18,845 bases of DNA from JBKPDV01 sp046728075 (lineage in GTDB: Bacteria; Acidobacteriota; Thermoanaerobaculia; UBA5066; Gp7-AA6), in NCBI GenBank assembly GCA_046728075.1, contig JBKPDV010000273.1:1-18845 (forward strand), in the 5' to 3' direction. The translations under genes were made by a program, and so were the position numbers. The notes under the pieces were generated by a model, which did not search any database, was not told where the DNA came from, and saw only the letters and a list, made by a program, of their open reading frames with translations. Positions 12,663 through 18,845 of this stretch are shown one piece after another (the stretch's first letter is position 1; every line of letters starts with the position of its first letter).

Positions 12663-14858
12663 TTACCAAACGATCGTCCGCAGCCACCGCCAGAAGATGC
12701 GCCAGGCGCGAAACGCATAGGCCTCACGATCCGAATGGATTCTTACCCTGGCGACTGCCCCCGGAAGAAGGGTGCCGTCGGAATTGTCAAACAGCGCGAC
12801 CACGGTGAAACGATCCGGAATGTTGGAAGGGGCAGCCGGATCCTTGCCCGCTGCTGCGGTAGCCGGCGTTCCGGCCGTCGCCTCGGATAACCTCGCGACC
12901 GAACCTGTCCGGGATTCCGTCGGGCTTGTTCGGATCAGAGCGCTGACCGAGGCATCCTTCCGAAGATAGTCCAAGAAACGCTCGGAAACCCCGACATCCG
13001 CTGCCATCTTGCGACAGTCTCCGACCTGGAGCAACTCGGTCCCTTCGACGACGTAGCGGCCCGTCAGGTCCGCTGGACGATGCGTCAGGATGCGGCCGGT
13101 GATCGGACTTCGCACGAGCAGCTCCTCGCGCCGGGATTCTGCGCTGCGAAACCCGACTTGGGCCGACATCTGACGCTGCTCGGATTGATAGGTCAGGACC
13201 GCGTTACCCGCTTCCCGCGCGCGATTCGACTTTTTGTCGAAGAGCTCGCGCTCGACGAAGAGGCGTCGAGCTTGTTCGTCTGCGGCGGGGCTGGACAACT
13301 TCAGGATCGGCTGTCCGAGCTCAACGAGATCTCCCTCTCCGACCAGCACCTGCGAAACGATCGCGTCCTCCGGGGCTTGAAGAGCAATTTTCTCGACCGG
13401 CCTCAGGACGGCTTCGGCGCGGATCGTCCGGCGGGACCAGGGTACGAAGAGCAAGAGCAGGATCACCAAAGCCGCGCCAATGAGTGAAGCCCGACTTTTC
13501 GGCGACATGACGAGCTCCTTTTTGTCCAGGTAAAAAAGCTTCGCGATGCGTGTGAGCTGGCGAACGCGTTTGCGAAAGATGTAGTAGAGGCTGAGGAGGA
13601 TCAGGACGACCGCGAAGTCGGGAAAGTACTTGTTGTAGAAATTCGAAATCCATCCCGCGATCACCAGCATGATCGTCGCGGTATAGGAGACCGAGAGGAC
13701 GCCGTAGATCCAGAAGATCCATCTCGTCCGCCGGGTCGTTGGCGGGATCTCGATTGGGAGCCGGAGCACGTACTTTTGGAACGAAGCCGCAATAAGCCGA
13801 AACGCTCTTTCGCGCAAGCCGGGAAGCTGGAGAACGCTCGAAAGCGAGTTGTATCCATCGACCTTGATGAGGGGGTTGATATTGAAGAAGACGGTGGCAA
13901 AGCCCGTTAGGAGCATTGTCTTGTATGCAAGCTCATGGACAAGAGTGTCCGGGTAGGAAAACACCCAGAGGAGAGTCGCCGACGAGCAGATGATCGCTTC
14001 GACATAGATGCCGGCGATGTTGACGTACAGCTTGTGCCACTTGTTGGGGAACATGAAGGCGTCAGACGTATCTGTGTAAAAGGCCGGTGTGAAGTAAAAG
14101 AGCGCCATTCCGATGTCGTGAACCTCTCCGCCGTAGACCTTGACGGCGTACGCGTGGGCGAACTCGTGAATCGCTCCGATGACGCAGAGGATCACAAAGA
14201 ACTGAGCGATGTCGAGGAGGGGCTTGCCGACAAAATGATAGAGCTGGAGGGTACCTGCCCAGATCGCCTTCCCGTTGAGCGCGAAGACTCCGACCGTCCA
14301 CGCCGAGGCCACGCAGGTAACGATGACGACAGGCAGGGTCCATATCCACCGGACATACTTCACGGTGCGCTGCAGAAAATGCTCCGGATCGAGTACATGG
14401 AAACGGATGAAGAAGATGTTGAAGCCTTCCGCCTTTTCCTCCGCCTTCCTTTCGCGCATGCTCTTCAATTGGTCGAGCAGTTCGAGACTGCGCTCGGTCG
14501 TGGATTGCTCGATCAACGCCATCCGGCGGAGCCGCTTCTCGTAGTTGAAAACGAGGGTGGCCTCGGCCGGGTTGCGAACATGCCGGTTGTACTTCTGAAG
14601 AATCTCTGTGCGGGTCCGCGTGCCGTCGAAGAGCTTGATCAGGTTCCACTCGGCGTCGCGGAACATGTAGTACTTCATCGTCTCGGGGTTTTTGACGATC
14701 CATGCCACGTCGCCCATCTGGACCTGGCGCCGCACACGCAGGTCTTTGCGTAGAGCGGGACGATCGTCGGGGGAGCCGTGCCGCGCTGCAAGAGCGCGGG
14801 CGGCCTCCTTGGGCCGCGCGGCGGCGACGAGACTTCGGGGGCGGACGACCGCGCTCAC
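12663..14858 (-). CDS. PqqD-like / M50 membrane zinc protease / HlyD fusion protein
   Basis: The 731-residue multi-domain membrane protein begins with a PqqD-like (RiPP recognition element-type) domain (about 33-115: LRKDLRVRRQVQMGDVAW, then KYYMFRDAEWNLIKLFDG). Next come several membrane segments (about 169-191, 216-240, 275-298, 310-330, 380-405, 415-430, 456-475). The M50 site-2-protease motif is HEFAH (H231, E232, H235), with third ligand D334 in NPLIKVDGY. The C-terminal periplasmic HlyD-type adaptor part (about 480-720) has VSQVLVGEGDLVELGQPIL and RSPITGRILTHRP. Start GTG 14858 overlaps the preceding gene's stop (GTGA); the longer open frame to 15194 is only overlap. Related proteins are annotated as putative peptide zinc metalloproteases. 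It probably handles a small peptide substrate. Confidence 0.88.
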   Translation of the reverse strand: MSAVVRPRSLVAAARPKEAARALAARHGSPDDRPALRKDLRVRRQVQMGDVAWIVKNPETMKYYMFRDAEWNLIKLFDGTRTRTEILQKYNRHVRNPAEATLVFNYEKRLRRMALIEQSTTERSLELLDQLKSMRERKAEEKAEGFNIFFIRFHVLDPEHFLQRTVKYVRWIWTLPVVIVTCVASAWTVGVFALNGKAIWAGTLQLYHFVGKPLLDIAQFFVILCVIGAIHEFAHAYAVKVYGGEVHDIGMALFYFTPAFYTDTSDAFMFPNKWHKLYVNIAGIYVEAIICSSATLLWVFSYPDTLVHELAYKTMLLTGFATVFFNINPLIKVDGYNSLSSVLQLPGLRERAFRLIAASFQKYVLRLPIEIPPTTRRTRWIFWIYGVLSVSYTATIMLVIAGWISNFYNKYFPDFAVVLILLSLYYIFRKRVRQLTRIAKLFYLDKKELVMSPKSRASLIGAALVILLLLFVPWSRRTIRAEAVLRPVEKIALQAPEDAIVSQVLVGEGDLVELGQPILKLSSPAADEQARRLFVERELFDKKSNRAREAGNAVLTYQSEQRQMSAQVGFRSAESRREELLVRSPITGRILTHRPADLTGRYVVEGTELLQVGDCRKMAADVGVSERFLDYLRKDASVSALIRTSPTESRTGSVARLSEATAGTPATAAAGKDPAAPSNIPDRFTVVALFDNSDGTLLPGAVARVRIHSDREAYAFRAWRIFWRWLRTIVW

Positions 14859-17269
14859 GGGAGAAGCGGCCAGAGCTTGTTCCAGAGCCAGCGCGTCGGC
14901 TTGCGCGCAATCGCAAACAGAATGGGTCTCCGCCCATTGGAAACCTTGGCTTTGCCGAGCATCCCGGTCTTGAGCAGTCCGCCGGGGTTTTCGACCCGGA
15001 CCTCCGCAATGACGAACCGCTCCTTGTCCTCTTCTCGGATGTACGAGCCGACCCGGGAGACGGAACCATGGAAGGTCCGGGTGGGATAGGTATTGAACTT
15101 CAGCGCCACGGGTTCCCCCGGCTTGACGAGTGACGCATCCGGTTCGTCCACGGCGACTTCCGCCGTCACATTGCGCGCGTCCGCCACGACGCAAAGCTCC
15201 GTTCCTCTCGGGAAGAACTGGCCTACGCGCTCCTCGATCCGCGGCGTGACGATGACACCGTCCAGCGGTGCGCGGATACGCGTGCGCGCAAACTGGTCCG
15301 ACGCAAGGGAAATTTTCGCCGCGAGCTCATCTCGCCGAGACTGAGCCTCGAACACGGCGGCCGCATCTCCGGCCTCACGGTGTCGGGACACCTCGCTGTC
15401 CGCGATGGCGAGGCCGGAGCGTGCCTCCTCGAGAGAGGCGGCGTACATCTCGTCACTGAGCGTGGCGATGATGTCTCCCGCCCGGACGAGATCTCCCTCC
15501 CGATGCAGGACGGCCGAGACCACTCCGTCCACTCCCGCCGTGGCGGCCGCGCGCCGCCCTGGTAAGACGCGCGCCGGACCACCGAGCCGGACCCTCCACG
15601 GGACCACCAAAAGAATAAGGAGTACCAGGGGCGCGCCGAGCCCCCAGACGAGTCGTCGGGTCTTTGGAATCTCGAAAAGGCGCTGCCGCTTTTCCAGCAG
15701 AGGCTTCCAGAAGCCGGCCAGTGGGACCTGTCGATAGAGCTGCGCGTTGCGAACTGCCACGGTCGCCTGATTCACGAGGATGTCCAGCACGTCGCGGTTT
15801 CCTTCAGTCAGGATGAGCGGGGTCTTTCTCTCGAAGCTCAAGACGCCGAGCTTGCCCTCCTCATCTTTGAGGAGAACACCGTAAAAGGAACGGAAGCCGC
15901 TCTCCCGGAAGTACGCGCGGAACTTCTCCTCTGTCTCCCGCCGCTCGGCGACGATCTTTCCATCGGTCTCCTGGATGACGGCAACGTCGGATCCGCTGAA
16001 ATAGATCCACTGGAGCAGCTCCTCGAGCCGCTGGATCTGCAGGTCCTTGCGGTCGAGCTTGGCCCGACCCGACACGGCCCCGATCCGCACCTTTCCCCGC
16101 TGCATGATCGCGATCGCCGAGCGGTCGTAGGCAATCAGGGGCGCCGTAGCATTGACGATGGTTGTCATCACCTTGTCGAGGTCGAGCGTCGATGTGATCT
16201 CACGGCTGACGGTCAAGAGGGCGTCGAGCTCTTCGACTTTCTTTTCCGCCTCGTATTGGCGGGCATTGCGCAGCGCGCGGACGGCCTGGCGAGCGAGGTC
16301 TTGTAGCAGCTCCTCGTCCTCGGGCGAGAACTCCGGATGGCGGCCGCGCTTGTTGACGAGCACGAGCGCCCCGACCGGCACGTCTTCTTCGACGAGAGGG
16401 AACGCGAGCACCGAGTGAATCGGATATCCCTCGCTCTCTTTCGCCAGCGAGTCGTCGGGCGGGATCCGGTTGCGCCGCACGATCTGCTTTTCCGCCAGCA
16501 GATCCCCGACGATCGAGCCTCCGACGGCATCGGGGGGGCTGGCGACTTCGTAGTTCTCGTTGACCGCCGTGGCCGCGAGGACGACGTCCGTGCTTTCTCC
16601 TTCCAACAGCCAGAAGGACCCGACCTCGGCCACGCTGAAATCGACCGCCTTCCGGACGATGATCTGGTTGAGCTCTTCCAGGTCGATCGTCGAGCCGAAC
16701 GCCTTGGATAGGTCGTAGAGATTCGTCAGCCGTTCGATGGCGTGGAGCATGCCCACGGTCTTGCGCTCCGCCCGCAGGGCCCGGCCGAGAGCCGGCGCGG
16801 CCTGGCGAAGGAAGCCGTCCAGGCGCGCGAGAGTGGCCTGCTGCTGAGGCCGGCGGGAAAAGAGAAGGACGAGCAGGCCAACGACGATGCCTTCAGCTTC
16901 GAGAGGAACTCCAATGCAGATTTCCGTCGCCGCGGGGAGATCCCTCAGCCAGGCGTCGCTCCCGGCGGCAAAGTCCGCGCGCTCGAGGACGAGCGCGCGC
17001 CGATCGCGCTGCAGGTCGTGTACGAGACCGCTGTCGCGCGAGACGGATCGGCGCAGAAACGTTGCGGTGCCCTCGCCATGGGCGCCGATGCAGAGAAAGA
17101 GGGGGTTGACCGCATCGGGCGCCCAGAGCAAAGCCCCATCCGCGCCGCTGACTTGAGAGCTCCATCGGGCCGCCCAGCCGGAGGTCTGAGAGAGATTTTC
17201 GCAGAGCGCGAGCTCGGCGAGCGCGGAGGCTTCGGCGGCGGCGGTCAGCCCTTCGAGTTGCTCGGGCAT
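14855..17269 (-). CDS. Three-GAF sensor fused to a HlyD-type periplasmic adaptor
   Basis: The 804-residue protein has three GAF-like domains in its cytoplasmic N-terminal two thirds (about 5-155, 185-345 and 365-525). GAF strand motifs include IGVPLEAEGIVVGLLVL, AFPLVEEDVPVGALVLVNK and YGVLLKDEEGKLGVLSF. One membrane segment follows (about 540-558: LVWGLGAPLVLLILLVVPW), then a HlyD adaptor region (about 560-790). This has the paired lipoyl halves VVSAVLHREGDLVRAGDIIATL and IRAPLDGVIVTPRIEERVGQFF around a helical hairpin. GAF domains usually bind small ligands or mediate dimerisation, so the architecture suggests an adaptor gated by a cytoplasmic signal. It is 10 bp after the STAS gene and overlaps the M50 gene. 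No ribosome binding site is clear. Confidence 0.88.
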   Translation of the reverse strand: MPEQLEGLTAAAEASALAELALCENLSQTSGWAARWSSQVSGADGALLWAPDAVNPLFLCIGAHGEGTATFLRRSVSRDSGLVHDLQRDRRALVLERADFAAGSDAWLRDLPAATEICIGVPLEAEGIVVGLLVLLFSRRPQQQATLARLDGFLRQAAPALGRALRAERKTVGMLHAIERLTNLYDLSKAFGSTIDLEELNQIIVRKAVDFSVAEVGSFWLLEGESTDVVLAATAVNENYEVASPPDAVGGSIVGDLLAEKQIVRRNRIPPDDSLAKESEGYPIHSVLAFPLVEEDVPVGALVLVNKRGRHPEFSPEDEELLQDLARQAVRALRNARQYEAEKKVEELDALLTVSREITSTLDLDKVMTTIVNATAPLIAYDRSAIAIMQRGKVRIGAVSGRAKLDRKDLQIQRLEELLQWIYFSGSDVAVIQETDGKIVAERRETEEKFRAYFRESGFRSFYGVLLKDEEGKLGVLSFERKTPLILTEGNRDVLDILVNQATVAVRNAQLYRQVPLAGFWKPLLEKRQRLFEIPKTRRLVWGLGAPLVLLILLVVPWRVRLGGPARVLPGRRAAATAGVDGVVSAVLHREGDLVRAGDIIATLSDEMYAASLEEARSGLAIADSEVSRHREAGDAAAVFEAQSRRDELAAKISLASDQFARTRIRAPLDGVIVTPRIEERVGQFFPRGTELCVVADARNVTAEVAVDEPDASLVKPGEPVALKFNTYPTRTFHGSVSRVGSYIREEDKERFVIAEVRVENPGGLLKTGMLGKAKVSNGRRPILFAIARKPTRWLWNKLWPLLP

Positions 17270-17279
17270 TTAGACGAAT

Positions 17280-17615
17280 TCAAAAACTGGAAACTGCGCG
17301 CTCCTTGTCGTCGTGGATCTCGAACACGGAGTCGAGCTTGGTCATCTCGAGCAACTTCCTCACCTGAGGTCCGGCGTGGAGGAGCTTCGTGTTTCCCCCT
17401 TCCTTCTGGGAGTTCGTCATGGCGCGCACCAGAGCACCGAGCCCGGAGCTGTCGAGGAATCGGACCTCCTTCAAATCAACGAGCAGGTAGATCTTCCCTT
17501 CCTCGATGAGACGAGTGACCGTCTTCTTGAAGGCGGATTCTCCTTCACCGATGACCAGGTCACCGCGAACGGTCAGAATCGTGACCCGGCCATCCTCACG
17601 GGTCTCGAGCTCCAT
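17280..17615 (-). CDS. STAS-domain protein (anti-sigma factor antagonist type)
   Basis: The 111-residue single STAS domain is of the SpoIIAA/RsbV type. It has an opening beta strand (VTILTVRGDLVIGEG), the phosphorylatable FLDSSGLGALV motif (S56/S57), and a C-terminal LLEMTKLDSVFEI helix-strand. Such proteins switch partner binding on Ser dephosphorylation, classically by releasing a sigma factor from its anti-sigma kinase. No RsbW-type kinase or PP2C phosphatase is encoded in the window. It is the first gene of the operon with the GAF-HlyD and M50 genes, so it may tune that machine instead. The ATG lacks a ribosome binding site, and the transcript may be nearly leaderless. Confidence 0.93.
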   Translation of the reverse strand: MELETREDGRVTILTVRGDLVIGEGESAFKKTVTRLIEEGKIYLLVDLKEVRFLDSSGLGALVRAMTNSQKEGGNTKLLHAGPQVRKLLEMTKLDSVFEIHDDKERAVSSF

Positions 17616-17681
17616 AAAAGTAGTGAGATTATGTCCGAATTCTTTCCAGGCAAGCGTCTGGCGGAAAGAGGAGCGGTGAAG
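17616..17681. promoter_or_regulatory. Divergent control region between the STAS and glucosidase genes
   Basis: On the minus strand CATAAT (17628-17633) is a good -10 match lying only 12 bp before the STAS ATG, which predicts a leader of about 5 nt or none. The best -35 at 17-nt spacing (CGCTTG) is poor. On the plus strand AGAGGAG (17667-17673) is a good ribosome binding site for GTG 17682. Confidence 0.4.
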
Positions 17682-18845
17682 GTGGAATTTCGTCGCCCAA
17701 GTCGGCTCTCACATGGCCCTGCCGGGGCGACCACGGGCCCCGAGGTGAAGCGCCTCGAAGAGGACCGCCGGCGCAAGAAGAACTGGAAACGCTGGGGTCC
17801 CTATCTTGCCGAGCGCGCCTGGGGGACTGTGCGCGAGGACTACAGCCCGGACGGCAGCGCCTGGGACTACTTTCCTCATCATCAGGCCCCGTCCAAGACT
17901 TACCGGTGGAACGAAGACGGCCTCGCGGGGCTCTGCGACCGTCATCAGTTCATTTGCTTTGCGCCCGCCCTCTGGAACGGCCGCGATCCGATCTTGAAAG
18001 AGCGGCTCTTTGGCTTGGCCGGGCCGGAGGGCAACCACGGCGAGGACGTGAAGGAATACTTCTACTACCTCGATTCGACGCCGACCCACTCCTACATGAA
18101 GTGCCTTTACAAGTACCCGCAGGCGGAGTTTCCCTACGTCCAGCTCGTCGAGGAGAATCGCCGCCGCGGGCGGCAGGCTCCGGAGTTCGAGCTGATGGAC
18201 ACCGGTGTCTTCGATGGAGATCGCTACTTCGACGTCGTCACGGAGTACGCGAAGGGAGCCCCGAACGACGTCCTCATCCGGTTTACCGTCGTCAACCGGG
18301 GTCCCGACGTCGCGACTCTCCGTCTGCTGCCGACGGTCTGGTACCGCAATGTCTGGTCGTGGGGGCTCGGGCAGCGGCGCGCGCGCCTCTGGGCGGCGGA
18401 AGCTCCCGAGGGACGATGGACGATCGAGCTCGATTCCGATTACTACGGCCGGCTCATGCTCCACGGCGAGGGAGCGCCGGAGCTGCTCTTCACGGAAAAC
18501 GAGACGAACTTCCAGAGGCTCTACGACGCGGAGAACGAGTCGAAATACGTGAAGGACGCGTTCCACGACTACGTCATCCACGGCTCGCGCGACGCGGTCA
18601 ATCCCAGCCGGCGCGGATCCAAGGGAGCTGCCCTCTATGTGCTGGAGCTGCCTGCCGGCGGGAGCGCCGTCGTGCGTCTGCGGCTGACCGACGATGCGCG
18701 CCTTTCGCAGCCGTTCGGAGAGAAGTTCGAGGAGATCTTCGTCGCGCGCCTGGCCGAGGCGGACGAGTTCTACAAGGATCAGGCGCCGGCCGACGTCTCC
18801 GACGACGCGCGATCGGTCCAGCGGCAGGCCTTCGCAGGGTTGTTG
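17682..18845 (+). CDS. GH63-like (MGH1/glucosidase family) hydrolase, N-terminal part
   Basis: The first ~388 residues of a large bacterial glucosidase-family protein (full members are about 850-900 residues) are present; the gene leaves the right edge. The conserved N-terminal block is clear: EEDRRRKKNWKRWGPYLAER, then WGTVREDYSPDGSAWDYFPH, NGRDPILKERLFGL, EGNHGEDVKEYFYYLDSTPTH and VWYRNVWSWG. Relatives carry an (alpha/alpha)6 catalytic barrel in the missing part and act on glucosides such as mannosylglycerate or short alpha-glucans; the substrate is not predictable here. GTG 17682 is chosen for its AGAGGAG ribosome binding site 8 nt upstream; in-frame ATG 17631 and GTG 17745 are alternatives. 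It is divergent from the STAS operon. Confidence 0.88.
   Translation, partial: MEFRRPSRLSHGPAGATTGPEVKRLEEDRRRKKNWKRWGPYLAERAWGTVREDYSPDGSAWDYFPHHQAPSKTYRWNEDGLAGLCDRHQFICFAPALWNGRDPILKERLFGLAGPEGNHGEDVKEYFYYLDSTPTHSYMKCLYKYPQAEFPYVQLVEENRRRGRQAPEFELMDTGVFDGDRYFDVVTEYAKGAPNDVLIRFTVVNRGPDVATLRLLPTVWYRNVWSWGLGQRRARLWAAEAPEGRWTIELDSDYYGRLMLHGEGAPELLFTENETNFQRLYDAENESKYVKDAFHDYVIHGSRDAVNPSRRGSKGAALYVLELPAGGSAVVRLRLTDDARLSQPFGEKFEEIFVARLAEADEFYKDQAPADVSDDARSVQRQAFAGLL

Noticed and set aside
12184..12687. Long minus-strand open frame opposite the repeat gene, encoding GIVTEGIVSQ-type repeats
   Set aside because: It is open only because the 15-bp repeat has no stop in that frame. It crosses the terminator and the end of the M50 gene and has no ribosome binding site or promoter; the plus frame has all three signals.
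14859..15194. 112-codon upstream extension of the M50 fusion protein
   Set aside because: It lies inside the GAF-HlyD coding region in another frame and has low-complexity Arg/Gly sequence. GTG 14858 overlaps the preceding stop and fits the PqqD-like domain start.

Overview
The window is GC-rich DNA with strong GC-ending codon preference, dense genes, many ATGA/GTGA overlaps and frequent GTG starts. It comes from a Gram-negative-type bacterium, since periplasmic adaptor (HlyD/MFP) proteins are abundant. The gene families and the many short intergenic hairpin repeats would fit an Acidobacteriota-like genome. That placement is an impression from family resemblance, not a computed result. No rRNA, tRNA, IS element, integrase or CRISPR array is visible.

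Left part (1-9.08 kb) is a housekeeping and accessory stretch. It holds the 5' part of an MHS-type MFS transporter, acetyl-CoA synthetase (acs), an EAL-domain protein overlapping an S4 RNA-binding protein, a small CPCC protein, a LOG/DprA-fold protein, lemA-htpX, a solitary DGQHR-domain protein and an unrecognised 114-residue protein. Between 3.0 and 8.74 kb, six gaps each hold an inverted pair of degenerate 7- or 8-bp tandem repeats, in four sequence families. One of these supplies the last codons and stop codons of both convergent neighbours.

Central and right part (9.1-17.6 kb) looks like one regulated export system. A tightly overlapped operon encodes a periplasmic adaptor, a short soluble histidine kinase (PrsK-like) and a sigma-54 response regulator (PrsR-like, with GAFTGA). 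Directly downstream is a well-spaced sigma-54 -24/-12 element (TGGC-N7-TTGC), preceded by a dyad, and then a gene with a strong ribosome binding site. Its 150-residue product carries 19 near-perfect copies of the pentapeptide DDA(L/M)R after a basic leader-like N-terminus, and a strong intrinsic terminator follows. Convergent to it is a second operon: a STAS-domain protein, a three-GAF/transmembrane/HlyD fusion, and a PqqD-like/M50 zinc protease/HlyD fusion overlapping it by GTGA. My hypothesis is that the repeat protein is a sigma-54-controlled substrate recognised by the PqqD-like domain, processed by the M50 membrane protease and exported through the HlyD proteins. No ABC ATPase, RND pump or outer-membrane channel gene lies in the window.

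The right edge holds the 5' portion of a GH63-like glucosidase, divergent from the STAS operon.
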